Program-made: the position numbers and the translations under genes | Part shown: positions 1 through 7,470 of the stretch, piece after piece | Layout of the letters: each line of letters begins with the position of its first letter | Numbering within the stretch: the stretch's first letter is position 1 | Source: Alloprevotella sp. OH1205_COT-284 | Lineage (GTDB): Bacteria > Bacteroidota > Bacteroidia > Bacteroidales > Bacteroidaceae | Length of the DNA stretch: 62,902 nucleotides | NCBI RefSeq assembly: GCF_003859795.1 | Contig: NZ_RQYI01000011.1 | Location: 1 to 62,902 of the forward strand | Reading direction: 5' to 3' | Notes under the pieces: model-generated | Databases searched by the model: none | The model's input: the letters and a program-made list of their open reading frames with translations, nothing else | Told to the model about the DNA's origin: nothing

Positions 1-162
1 ACATCTTTTACTTTGCGAGCGGAAACGATTTGGTCGGCAAAACTAAGTTGGGAGCAGGGGGAGATCTTCATAGGGTAAAGATACAAAAAAGAAAGAATTA
101 ACAAAATAAACAAAGAAAATAGTTTTGCAGAGGTCTCTAATATATGATTTTTGAAGTTTTTT
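1..162. other. left-edge intergenic sequence
   Basis: No coding region is visible. On the minus strand, 38-45 reads TAGTTTTG, which fits the Bacteroidetes -7 element. It could drive a gene leaving the window on the left, but no good -33 element was seen. Confidence 0.35.
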
Positions 163-192
163 TTTGAAAATCGATATAAATAACTATCTTTG
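163..192 (+). promoter_or_regulatory. promoter of the structured RNA/lipoprotein leader
   Basis: TTTG at 163-166 and TATCTTTG at 185-192 are separated by 18 nt. This matches the Bacteroidetes primary sigma pattern TTTG-N19-TAnnTTTG, with a spacer one base short of the usual value. Transcription would begin near 198-200. Confidence 0.7.
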
Positions 193-198
193 CAACGT

Positions 199-458
199 CA
201 TAGAAATATGGCAGACATAGTAGAATAGATTACACGAAAGTGTTTAACTGATTCTCACCGATAAAGTCTGGAAAACTAAAAAAGTGAATGAGAATGAGTT
301 AGCATCTCTCGCGTCATGTAATATGGCGTGAGGGACTGTTGCTTATTTTAGTTCACGGCATTCCAGACGCCTATCGGTTGAAATAAGTTAGCAGCCCCCA
401 CGCTTTCATTATTAAATAATGGTAATACCTTCTTTCGGGGGCTGGTGAAGATTTTTTT
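199..458 (+). ncRNA. candidate structured RNA or cis-regulatory leader (unknown class)
   Basis: Three helices can be drawn by hand. Positions 246-257 pair with 289-300 (one mismatch). Positions 258-263 and 266-273 lie in the loop of that helix and pair perfectly with 372-377 and 361-368, which makes an H-type pseudoknot. Positions 306-317 pair with 323-334 through G-C, A-U and G-U pairs. A GAAA-capped hairpin, ACAC-GAAA-GTGT, lies just upstream of these helices. The RNA begins at a good promoter and ends in a terminator 7 nt before a start codon. I do not recognise the family: there are no TPP, cobalamin, SRP, RNase P or tmRNA signatures. A 6S-like RNA or a riboswitch for the lipoprotein gene are both possible. 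Confidence 0.5.
392..458 (+). terminator. intrinsic terminator just upstream of the lipoprotein start
   Basis: CAGCCCCC at 392-399 pairs perfectly with GGGGGCTG at 437-444. A nested palindrome CATTATT-A-AATAATG lies in the loop. A run of seven T (452-458) follows after a short gap. Because the ATG is at 465, this terminator must be read through, or prevented from forming, for the lipoprotein to be expressed from the upstream promoter. Confidence 0.6.
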
Positions 459-464
459 AAAACA

Positions 465-1253
465 ATGAAAAAGTTAGGTATTATTTTATCTGTAAGTACA
501 TTGCTTACATTAAGTCTGGTTAGCTGCAAAGAAAAGCAACCTGAGACACTTCGTCCGGTAACTACCGAAATTGACGGTACACTTGGTGCTTTGTATGAGC
601 TTGTTGAAGAAGATTACAAATTCCCCGAACATTCCAATGAATTTGAATTTAAAGTAAAACGGAACGAGCTTGAAGGACATAGTTACAGTAAAATAGGTGT
701 TGGTTATGAAGTTTATGACAAAAACGGGAAAGTATTGGTGTCTGAGATGCACCCATCTCTTGAAGATATTTCTTCATGGGCACCAATCCCATTTGACGTT
801 ATGGAATTGAAGTCTGGAGAAATTGGCACAATGTCTATAAGATTAAAAGATTGGCCTGATAAATATGCAGGTGCTAAAACATTCAAATTAATACTTGAAT
901 CAAACATTAATGAGGAATCTACTATAAATGCCAATTCTTCTTCATCTTCTGACAATGATTGGGATGCTCTTTTAGATGATTATGAAGCTCTTGTAAACGA
1001 ATATGATAAGTTCCTTACTGAAATGAAATCCGGTAATATGGACTCTCAAAGTGCTATGAACGCATTAGCGGAAGCGCAAGCTATGCAAGAAAAATTGGAT
1101 GGAAGTAAATCAGAAATGAACAGTAAACAAATCAAGAGATTAGGGAAAATCGTTACTAAATTAACAAAAATCGCAGCTAAATCAGCAACGATAAAAACCA
1201 ATGATATTAAATCAGTAAATGGGGTTAATTTGAAAGACCTAGGATTACAATAA
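465..1253 (+). CDS. lipoprotein, DUF6591-like
   Basis: The 262-residue protein starts with a lipoprotein signal: basic MKK, a hydrophobic stretch, and a lipobox ending LVSC with Cys21 as the lipidated residue. It should therefore be anchored in an envelope membrane. The middle (about 30-150) looks like a beta-rich domain. A Ser/Asp linker follows near 155-165, and then a Lys/Glu-rich helical tail that starts DWDALLDDYEALVNEYDKF. That tail resembles Bacteroidales proteins annotated as DUF6591; this is from memory, not a search. The function is unknown. The gene is AT-rich compared with fadD downstream, and it sits directly behind a structured RNA and terminator that may control it. Confidence 0.8.
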   Translation: MKKLGIILSVSTLLTLSLVSCKEKQPETLRPVTTEIDGTLGALYELVEEDYKFPEHSNEFEFKVKRNELEGHSYSKIGVGYEVYDKNGKVLVSEMHPSLEDISSWAPIPFDVMELKSGEIGTMSIRLKDWPDKYAGAKTFKLILESNINEESTINANSSSSSDNDWDALLDDYEALVNEYDKFLTEMKSGNMDSQSAMNALAEAQAMQEKLDGSKSEMNSKQIKRLGKIVTKLTKIAAKSATIKTNDIKSVNGVNLKDLGLQ

Positions 1254-1303
1254 GTAACCCCTTAAACAATTCGCGAATCACTAATATTCAGCAAATAATT
1301 TTC

Positions 1304-1357
1304 CCAAACAGCCACTATCCGATGAGTCAATAAGATTTGAGGGTAGTGGCTGTTTGT
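1304..1357 (+). terminator. hairpin after the lipoprotein gene
   Basis: AAACAGCCACTA near 1306-1317 pairs with TAGTGGCTGTTT near 1344-1355 around a loop of about 25 nt. It lies 50 bp after the stop codon. There is no long T-run, so the terminator call rests on hairpin strength and position. Confidence 0.55.
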
Positions 1358-1422
1358 ATAAAGATATTTCCTGATTTTATCATACGCCGTAGGCCGTCGA
1401 ATAATCGGAAGGAAAAGCACAA

Positions 1423-1902
1423 CTACCTCAGTGTCGGAAAATTCTACCTTTGGAGTAGAATTTTCTATCTCAAAGGTAAGGAAATCTATCTCTTTCCGGA
1501 GCGAAAAATCGTCCGCTCTCGCGCGCACGCGCGTTCCCTTGTGTTTGTTTTTTGCTTTCACTGCCTTCGCAAAACAGTTCAAACCCCCTGACTATCAAGC
1601 TGTTTTAAGCGAAGGCAAGTGAAGGCAAAAATAAGACGAAGCCCACACAACGCTGTAAATCAACTCCGTAAAACGCTTTTTTGCCTTCACTGCCTCAAAG
1701 AAAGCCGTTGTTACACACCGCGAGTGCGGAAGGAGGTGAAGGCAAAACGAAGATTTGCCTTCACCAAAGCAGTACTGTATATCAAATAGTTAAGACCGAC
1801 TTTTATTTTTTGCCTTCACTTGCCTTCGCACGGAACTCACTAACTATCAAAGTCATACGCCTTCAAGCGAAGGCAAAACGGCAAAAATAAAAAAATAGGG
1901 GT
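1423..1902 (-). repeat. composite intergenic repeat element, copy 1
   Basis: Read on the minus strand from 1902, this has the same order of parts as the copies at 39.7 and 52.2 kb. It starts with ACCCCTA and a T-rich run leading to TTTTTGCCGTTTTGCCTTCGC-type sequence. Then come repeated GTGCGAAGGCAAGTGAAGGC and inverted TTTTGCCTTCAC segments, the box ACGCGCGTGCGCGCGAGAG, and an array with 21-bp period. In plus-strand terms the array units CTACCT/CTATCT start at 1423, 1444, 1465 and 1486. No gene product is credible; short open frames here contain the same repeat-derived peptide (LPSLAFAR) seen in the other copies. Confidence 0.8.
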
Positions 1903-2314
1903 AGAAAACACTCAAAAAGGGCGGTTTCATCGAAAACGCAACGAAAGCAGCGGGCGGCCGAAAACAGACGACCGTTCACAAGTGGGGATTGAACACTAAA
2001 CGACGCCCTCGGCAGGCGGTTGATTTTTCAACCCAAAGCTCTTTTGAAGACCGAAAACGAATGTGCCTTTCCCCGTTTTGACGTTGGCCGATTTAGCGTA
2101 AGCCAACAACGCAACGGCCGCAAACGACAGACAGACAGAAGCAGGCACGCAAGAGTGGGAGCGGCGGCCTATCGCCGACTTTTCGGTTCGGACTTCGACG
2201 ACCGAAAGCAGGCAGCACTTTTCTTAAAGACACGAAAACAAGCGGAAAACAAGATGCGGTTTACGGAGAAAAAGAACTTTTTATGCTCAAAAATCAAAGA
2301 AATGTGCAACAGAA
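1903..2314. other. intergenic sequence upstream of fadD
   Basis: No supported gene. A plus-strand open frame at 2020-2496 runs into fadD in another frame, has low-complexity basic composition and is rejected. The stretch is GC-rich at first and becomes A-rich near the fadD promoter. Confidence 0.5.
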
Positions 2315-2346
2315 TGTGGTCAAGAAAAAATAAAATGCTACTTTTG
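2315..2346 (+). promoter_or_regulatory. fadD promoter
   Basis: TACTTTTG at 2339-2346 is a full -7 match. The -33 position holds only TGTG (2315-2318), 20 nt upstream. The element lies 28 bp before the chosen start codon. Confidence 0.55.
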
Positions 2347-2374
2347 CCTTGCAAATCAAACCATTCACATTGTC

Positions 2375-4204
2375 ATGCCCATTCTCTGCCATCTCTCTCA
2401 GTTGGTGCAAAAATCCGCCGCGCGCTACGGCGACCGCACCGCCATTCAGTATCGCAATTATGCTCTCGATCGGTGGATACCCGTTTCTTGGAATAAATTT
2501 GCCCGCAGGGTGGGACAAGTGTCGAGGTCGCTTGCCGCCCTGAACGTGGGAGTACAAGAAAACATTGCCATCTTTTCGCAAAACAAGCCCGAATACCTTT
2601 TTGTGGAATTTGGTGCCTTCGGCATGCGCGGAGCGATCGTGCCGTTTTATGCGACAAGCAGCGGCGCACAAGTGCAATACATGATCAACGATGCCTCCGT
2701 CCGCATTCTTTTCGTGGGCGAACAGCAACAATACGATGCAGCATGGAGCGTGATCAGCCTTTGCCATTCGCTCGAACACATCATCATCTTCGACCGCTCG
2801 GTCAAAAAAAGTGACAACGACACGTTGTCGATCTATTTCGACGAGTTTCTCCGTCTTGGCGACGAAAAGCCCGACGCCGAGGAAATGGTGAGAGAACGCA
2901 CCGAGAATGCTGCCGACGAAGACTTGGCCGGCATTCTCTACACCAGCGGAACAACCGGACAGCCCAAAGGCGTGATGATGCTCCACTCGCAATATCAGGC
3001 AGCCCTCAAAGGGCATGTGGAGTTGCTCCCGATGGGAGAAAACGACATCACGATGAACTTCCTGCCGTTCTGCCACGTTTTCGAGGGAGCATGGACGAAG
3101 CTCTGCATAGCCTGCGGCGTGCAACTGGCCATCAACCTCCGACCGCTCGACATTCAGAAGAGCATGAGAGAAGTGCGCCCCACCTTGATGTGTGCCGTGC
3201 CGCGGTTTTGGGAGAAGGTATATCAGGGAGTGCTCGACAAAGCGGAAACGGCCGGCACCGTGCAGCGCGCACTCATCAAAGATGCCCTCAAAACGGGAGC
3301 CGAGGTTTGGGAACGATATGTATCCAAACAGCAGAAAGTGCCTCTCGGATTGCGATTGAAATATTCGGCCTACGACAAAACCATCATCCGCCTCCTGCGC
3401 AACACGCTCGGCTTGGATCGCGCCAACTTTTTTCCCGTGGCCGGAGCGAGTATTTCCAACGAAGTGGAACGCTTCGTGCACGCCGCCGGCTTCAAAATGC
3501 TCGCAGGCTACGGGCTGACCGAAACCTGTGCCACCGTGAGCTTCGATCACCCCGACCGCCCCGTCAGCCTCGGTTCGATCGGACGACCGCTGCCGGGCGT
3601 GGAAGTAAAAATCGGAGAGAACAATGAGATCCTTGTGCGTGGCAACACGGTAACACCCGGATACTACAAAAAAGAAAACGAAACAAAAGAGGCTTTCACT
3701 CCCGACGGTTGGCTGCACACGGGTGATGCAGGCTATGTGAAAGACGGAGAACTTTATATCACCGAACGCATCAAAGACCTCTTCAAAACCAGCAACGGAA
3801 AATACATCGCTCCGCAAGCCATAGAAGGGCGTCTCACCATTGATCGGCATTTCGAGCAGGTGGTCGTCGTGGCCGATAAACGTAAATTCGTATCGGCACT
3901 GATCGTGCCCTCATTCCCCGTACTCGAATCTTTCGCACAGGTGCAGGGCATCTCCTATGGTTCGCGTGAAGAGTTGTGCAAAGACAATCGGGTGATACGC
4001 TATTTGGCCAACCATATCGAAACCCTTCAACAAGATTTGGCGGCTTACGAAAAAATCAAACGTTTTGTCTTACTGTCGGAGCCGCTGACCATGGAAAACG
4101 GCGAACTGACCAACACGCTAAAAGTCAGACGGCAAGTGGTCTACAAAAACTATGCCGACGAAATCGAACAGATCTATCTGCAAGCCGAAGCCGAACAAAA
4201 ATAG
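2375..4204 (+). CDS. fadD: AMP-binding long-chain fatty acid--CoA ligase
   Basis: This 609-residue protein belongs to the ANL adenylate-forming superfamily. It should activate fatty acids with ATP and CoA to acyl-CoA by way of an acyl-AMP intermediate. The phosphate-binding P-loop ILYTSGTTGQPKGVMM lies near residues 187-202. The GYGLTET segment (about 375) and the GWLHTGDAGYV motif (about 447) are also present, and the C-terminal lid domain with ITERIKDLFKTSNGKYIAP follows. The length fits the long-chain ligases common in Bacteroidetes. There is no signal peptide or membrane segment, so it is cytosolic or membrane-associated. It has its own promoter and is followed by a hairpin. Exact chain-length preference cannot be told from sequence. 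Confidence 0.93.
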   Translation: MPILCHLSQLVQKSAARYGDRTAIQYRNYALDRWIPVSWNKFARRVGQVSRSLAALNVGVQENIAIFSQNKPEYLFVEFGAFGMRGAIVPFYATSSGAQVQYMINDASVRILFVGEQQQYDAAWSVISLCHSLEHIIIFDRSVKKSDNDTLSIYFDEFLRLGDEKPDAEEMVRERTENAADEDLAGILYTSGTTGQPKGVMMLHSQYQAALKGHVELLPMGENDITMNFLPFCHVFEGAWTKLCIACGVQLAINLRPLDIQKSMREVRPTLMCAVPRFWEKVYQGVLDKAETAGTVQRALIKDALKTGAEVWERYVSKQQKVPLGLRLKYSAYDKTIIRLLRNTLGLDRANFFPVAGASISNEVERFVHAAGFKMLAGYGLTETCATVSFDHPDRPVSLGSIGRPLPGVEVKIGENNEILVRGNTVTPGYYKKENETKEAFTPDGWLHTGDAGYVKDGELYITERIKDLFKTSNGKYIAPQAIEGRLTIDRHFEQVVVVADKRKFVSALIVPSFPVLESFAQVQGISYGSREELCKDNRVIRYLANHIETLQQDLAAYEKIKRFVLLSEPLTMENGELTNTLKVRRQVVYKNYADEIEQIYLQAEAEQK

Positions 4205-4230
4205 CGGTTTTTCCCACCCTGCCCCTATCC

Positions 4231-4272
4231 CACTCCCCGACCGCAATCACCACCGATGGCAGTCGGGGAGTG
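4231..4272 (+). terminator. hairpin terminator after fadD
   Basis: CACTCCCCGAC at 4231-4241 pairs with GTCGGGGAGTG at 4262-4272. It lies 26 bp after the stop. No U-tract follows, so termination is inferred from the strong stem. Confidence 0.55.
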
Positions 4273-4361
4273 AGACATTCGCCCCTCGATTTCCCAACAT
4301 GAAAAAAGTCGTTTTCCGACATCGGACAACCGCCCGAAAGCTCTCCTTTTTGACGATAAAA

Positions 4362-4393
4362 TTTTGACATCTATGCCTTTTGCCGTAATTTTG
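4362..4393 (+). promoter_or_regulatory. prfB promoter
   Basis: TTTTG at 4362-4366, a 19-nt spacer and TAATTTTG at 4386-4393 make a textbook Bacteroidetes promoter, 24 bp before the prfB start. Confidence 0.75.
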
Positions 4394-4416
4394 CAGACAA
4401 AACATAAAATCCGCTC

Positions 4417-5532
4417 ATGATCACAGCCGAACAACTCAAAGCCATACACGACCGCGTAGAGCAACTCTACCGATACCTTGACATCGAAGCCAAAACCCTG
4501 CAACACGAAGAGGAGCAAATCCGCACGCAAGACCCTTCTTTTTGGGACGATCGCGAACGCGCCGAAGAGCAAATGAAACTTGTCAAGGGTTTGGAGAAAT
4601 GGATTTTGGGCTACAAGGAGGTGCGTTCCATGGCCGAAGAACTGCAACTGGCTTTTGAGTTTCACAAAGACGAGATGGTCACCGAGGAAGAAGTCGATGC
4701 AGCCTATGCCCGCGCAGTCGAAGCCCTCGAAGCCCTCGAACTCAAAAACATGCTGCGTCGCGAAGAAGATGCCATGGGTTGTGTGTTGAAGATCAATTCG
4801 GGTGCAGGAGGCACGGAGGCACAAGACTGGGCATCAATGCTCATGCGCATGTATCTGCGCTATGCCGAAGCCAACGGCTACAAAAACACCATCTGCAACC
4901 TGCAAGACGGCGACGAAGCCGGCATCAAGACAGTGACGATGGAGATAGAAGGAGAAATGGCCTACGGATTTCTCAAAAGCGAAAACGGAGTGCACCGTTT
5001 GGTGCGCGTCAGCCCCTATAACGCACAGGGAAAACGCATGACATCGTTTGCCTCCGTGTTCGTCACTCCGCTTGTGGACGACACGATTGAGGTCTACGTA
5101 GACCCCTCGCGCATCACTTGGGATCTCTTCCGGTCGGGAGGTGCAGGCGGACAAAACGTGAACAAGGTGGAAACCGGCGTGCGCCTGCGCTATCAATACA
5201 AAGATCCCGACACCGGAGAGGAAGAAGAAATCCTCATCGAAAACACCGAGAGCCGCAAACAGCTCGAAAACAGAGAGAACGCCATGCGATTGCTCCGCTC
5301 GCAGCTCTACGACCGCGAACTCCAAAAACGAAAAGCCGCACAAGCCAAAATCGAGGCCGGAAAGAAAAAAATCGAGTGGGGGTCGCAGATACGCTCCTAT
5401 GTGTTCGACGACCGTCGCGTCAAAGACCACCGCACCGGATTTCAAACATCGGACGTAGGCGGCGTGATGGACGGAAAAATCGACGGCTTCATCAAAGCCT
5501 ACCTCATGGAGTTTGCCGACGACGGCGAATAA
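4417..5532 (+). CDS. prfB: peptide chain release factor 2
   Basis: RF2 recognises UGA/UAA stop codons on the ribosome and triggers peptide release. The universal GGQ catalytic motif is seen as SGGAGGQNVNKVET near residue 245. The stop-codon recognition loop is RVSPYNAQGKRMTSFASV, with SPY in place of the usual SPF tripeptide. The N-terminal helical domain spans about 1-110. The 371-residue frame is uninterrupted, so the programmed +1 frameshift that regulates RF2 in many bacteria is absent here. It follows its own promoter and leads a short cluster with two small genes. Confidence 0.96.
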   Translation: MITAEQLKAIHDRVEQLYRYLDIEAKTLQHEEEQIRTQDPSFWDDRERAEEQMKLVKGLEKWILGYKEVRSMAEELQLAFEFHKDEMVTEEEVDAAYARAVEALEALELKNMLRREEDAMGCVLKINSGAGGTEAQDWASMLMRMYLRYAEANGYKNTICNLQDGDEAGIKTVTMEIEGEMAYGFLKSENGVHRLVRVSPYNAQGKRMTSFASVFVTPLVDDTIEVYVDPSRITWDLFRSGGAGGQNVNKVETGVRLRYQYKDPDTGEEEEILIENTESRKQLENRENAMRLLRSQLYDRELQKRKAAQAKIEAGKKKIEWGSQIRSYVFDDRRVKDHRTGFQTSDVGGVMDGKIDGFIKAYLMEFADDGE

Positions 5533-5599
5533 TCCCGCCCTTCGGGAACACGACATGACATCGGCACCTCGCCGACAACATACCTAAAACCTCATCACC

Positions 5600-5743
5600 A
5601 TGAAAAAACACCTCGAAACCACGCGGCGGAAACTACGCAAGGCCGACCGCGAAGCCCGACAAGGCCGACTCGTTCTCGGAGCGATCATCGCCGTTTTGAT
5701 CTTGTTCACGATATTGGGCATGATTTTCTTTCTCGTGTCTTAA
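5600..5743 (+). CDS. small single-span membrane protein (47 residues)
   Basis: An ATG 67 bp after prfB opens a 47-residue frame. It starts MKKHLETTRRKLRKADREAR, a strongly basic and probably helical, cytoplasmic segment. It continues with a hydrophobic span of about 22 residues (LVLGAIIAVLILFTILGMIFF) near the C-terminus. The layout suggests an N-in, single-pass inner-membrane protein. It ends 11 bp before the CYTH gene, so the three genes may share a transcript. I do not recognise a family. The start is supported by the pattern of charge and hydrophobicity and by tight packing with its neighbours. Confidence 0.65.
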   Translation: MKKHLETTRRKLRKADREARQGRLVLGAIIAVLILFTILGMIFFLVS

Positions 5744-5754
5744 AAACCGACAAT

Positions 5755-6225
5755 ATGTCGTTGGAAATCGAACGCAAATTTCTCGTGAAAGGCGATTTTC
5801 GCCCTCATGCCCGCTCGCACTCACGCATCGTGCAAGGCTACCTTTGTGCCGACGGCGGACGAACCGTTCGCGTGCGCCTCAACGGCGAAGTCGGCTTCAT
5901 CACGATCAAAGGCCCGTCGTTCGACGGCGGACTCTCGCGCTATGAGTTTGAGAAAGAAATCACCACCGACGAGGCACTCGCCCTTCTCAAACTCTGCCTG
6001 CCCGGAGCAATCGACAAGACGAGGTGGCTCGTGCCCTGCGGCGAACACACGTTTGAAGTCGATGAATTTCGAGGTGACAACGAAGGCCTCATTATGGCAG
6101 AAATCGAACTGTCCACTCCCGACGAACACTTTGAACACCCCGATTGGCTGGGAGAAGAAGTAACGGGCGACCGACGCTACTACAACGCATCGCTCACTCA
6201 AACCCCTTACGGAAAATGGAAGTAG
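5755..6225 (+). CDS. CYTH domain protein (class IV adenylate cyclase/triphosphatase-like)
   Basis: The 156-residue protein starts MSLEIERKFLVKGDF, carrying the EXEXK signature (Glu4, Glu6, Lys8) of the CYTH/triphosphate tunnel fold. Further acidic and basic strand residues follow the family pattern, such as TVRVRLNGEVGFITIKG and MAEIELSTPDE. Family members hydrolyse inorganic triphosphate or organic triphosphates, and a few act as adenylate cyclases. Short standalone bacterial members like this are most often triphosphatases, which is inference here. It is the last gene before a strong terminator. Confidence 0.9.
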   Translation: MSLEIERKFLVKGDFRPHARSHSRIVQGYLCADGGRTVRVRLNGEVGFITIKGPSFDGGLSRYEFEKEITTDEALALLKLCLPGAIDKTRWLVPCGEHTFEVDEFRGDNEGLIMAEIELSTPDEHFEHPDWLGEEVTGDRRYYNASLTQTPYGKWK

Positions 6226-6282
6226 GCCGCCACTTTTCGCCACGCCTACCCTTGCGCCCACGTCTCGATGCGGAGATACAAG

Positions 6283-6323
6283 AAATCGGTCTGTCTTTTC
6301 GGTGAAAAGACAGACCGATTTTT
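6283..6323 (+). terminator. intrinsic terminator after the CYTH gene
   Basis: AAATCGGTCTGTCTTTTC at 6283-6300 pairs almost perfectly with GAAAAGACAGACCGATTT from 6303, and the stem runs into a T-run. It ends the plus-strand prfB cluster and faces the 3' end of the minus-strand gene that follows. Confidence 0.85.
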
Positions 6324-6358
6324 CATATTCGGACGGAATGTTCAAAAAAGCAAAAGAA

Positions 6359-6682
6359 TCAGAAACGGGCTACTTTGCGATACAAACGCCACGTCGCTCC
6401 ACCGCTCCACACACACCAGGCGACCGTCAGAACATGCCACCAAACGGGAAAAGAAAACGGCAACAAAGCCACCGAAAACGACAGTTGCGTATTCAGCAAG
6501 CAAAGGGCAAGACGAGGACTGATGTCTTCTCCCAACAGGCCGGAGTAGAACACGGCCATGCGCTTCACCCACGGACGGCGAACGAGAATATCGACGATAT
6601 GAAAGGCTGCGCGATGTTCGGAATGAAAAGCAGCAGCGCGACGAGAGGCTGCGGAAGAGGCGGAAACAAAAGTGGTGTTCAT
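6359..6682 (-). CDS. small putative membrane protein, conserved-looking
   Basis: This 107-residue frame is not overlapped by another credible gene. After a basic N-terminus it has RPWVKRMAVFYSGLLGEDIS, then ALCLLNTQLSF and two hydrophobic stretches (about 67-80 and 82-95) ending in a basic tail. The pattern recalls short Bacteroidales proteins of unknown function with a YS-LLEE-S helix and a double hydrophobic C-terminus; this is remembered similarity only. A -7 element (TACCTTTG, minus strand, 6786-6793) lies about 100 bp upstream. The start could be later, for example Met43. No function can be assigned. Confidence 0.5.
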   Translation of the reverse strand: MNTTFVSASSAASRRAAAFHSEHRAAFHIVDILVRRPWVKRMAVFYSGLLGEDISPRLALCLLNTQLSFSVALLPFSFPVWWHVLTVAWCVWSGGATWRLYRKVARF

Positions 6683-6785
6683 GGCATTGATTTTTAATTA
6701 AACAGACGCCGGGGAGTGTTCAATAGGCTCATCTTATAAAAAACGACTTCTCCCCCGACGTGCAAAACAAGAAGATTTGACGGTG

Positions 6786-6793
6786 CAAAGGTA
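6786..6793 (-). promoter_or_regulatory. minus-strand -7 element for the small membrane protein
   Basis: The minus strand reads TACCTTTG followed by C, a full -7 match. A -33 element at normal spacing is weak. Confidence 0.45.
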
Positions 6794-6822
6794 GCGACAC
6801 ATTTTGACGGAAACAGACAAAC

Positions 6823-7001
6823 CGCAACTACGCGTGTTAAAAATAAAACCGCGAATTTTGAAAACACGACAACGGGCTTAGAGCGTGCAACGACGCATAT
6901 TGCCCTTGAATTATCCCATGCTCATATCTTTCTTTGAAACTTGCGGAGAAACGACCGCGAGCGATGCAGAGAAAAACATACAGTGCGCAGAAGAAAATAG
7001 G
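6823..7001. other. intergenic sequence, GC drop
   Basis: No gene is supported. A minus-strand frame at 6837-7157 is Cys/Leu/Ser-rich low complexity and is rejected. Base composition turns AT-rich here and stays so through the receptor gene. Confidence 0.4.
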
Positions 7002-7085
7002 TAACGAGTAGAAATTTCTACATAACGAGTAAGATTTTCTACATAACGAGTAGGAGAACCCAAGCAACGAGCAGCAAGAAGCAAG
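7002..7085 (+). repeat. tandem array of four 21-bp units (TAACGAGTAGAA type)
   Basis: Units start at 7002, 7023, 7044 and 7065, exactly 21 bp apart. The first two are TAACGAGTAGAAATTTCTAC plus one base and TAACGAGTAAGATTTTCTAC plus one base; the third and fourth diverge after TAACGAGTAG and CAACGAGCAG. The same period and a related GAGTAGAA/GAGGTAGAA core occur in the composite repeats. There are no unique spacers, so this is not CRISPR. Confidence 0.8.
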
Positions 7086-7193
7086 GGCAGATCTCACGCA
7101 GTGGCAGAAACATATTGTATTCATAAGGAGAGTAAGAGAAATAAGAATGATAATCATTTTCTTATATTTTTCCTGCTCAATCTATATTTTGAT

Positions 7194-7470
7194 TACCTTT
7201 GTAACGAATAGTGTATGTACGCATAATTCAGAAAGCGTATGGATTCAAAAAACGACAAAGGAGGGGGATTCTTATGATCCTCTTTTTACTAAAAGCATGG
7301 CGATTGAATTCTAATTAGCGACAACCACAGAAAAATAAATCATAAGATTTTGAAACAGCCATAGGATACGAGGCTTTTGCCAAATAAACTCTTCCCGACA
7401 AAAAGCCAATACCGCCTAATGAAAGACTTCTATCTCGGGGACATATACTTAAACCATAAAAACAACAACG
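7194..7470 (+). promoter_or_regulatory. promoter and long AT-rich leader of the outer-membrane receptor
   Basis: TACCTTTG at 7194-7201 is a -7 match; no clear TTTG lies at -33. The leader to the start codon at 7471 is about 265 nt. It contains a mini-frame at 7239-7277 (MDSKNDKGGGFL) and, overlapping its stop, an ATG after AAAGGAGGGGG that encodes 14 residues. Either could be a leader peptide, but neither has independent support. Confidence 0.4.

Noticed and set aside
199-458. tmRNA, RNase P RNA or SRP RNA
   Set aside because: No alanine-tRNA-like ends, no conserved RNase P segments and no SRP GGAA/GCAGCC hairpin.
1681-1890. 69-residue frame and similar frames in the other repeat copies (LPSLAFAR...AKRQK)
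   Set aside because: The shared peptide follows from the repeated DNA; reading frames are not kept between copies and starts are absent.
2020-2496. 158-residue plus-strand frame before fadD
   Set aside because: Runs into fadD in another frame, has no domain, and is Arg/Ser-rich low complexity.
2294-3850. 518-residue open frame on the minus strand opposite fadD
   Set aside because: Antisense shadow of a clear AMP-binding ligase; high GC third positions keep the opposite frame open. Its composition (His, Phe, Gly, Val-rich) is typical of such artefacts.
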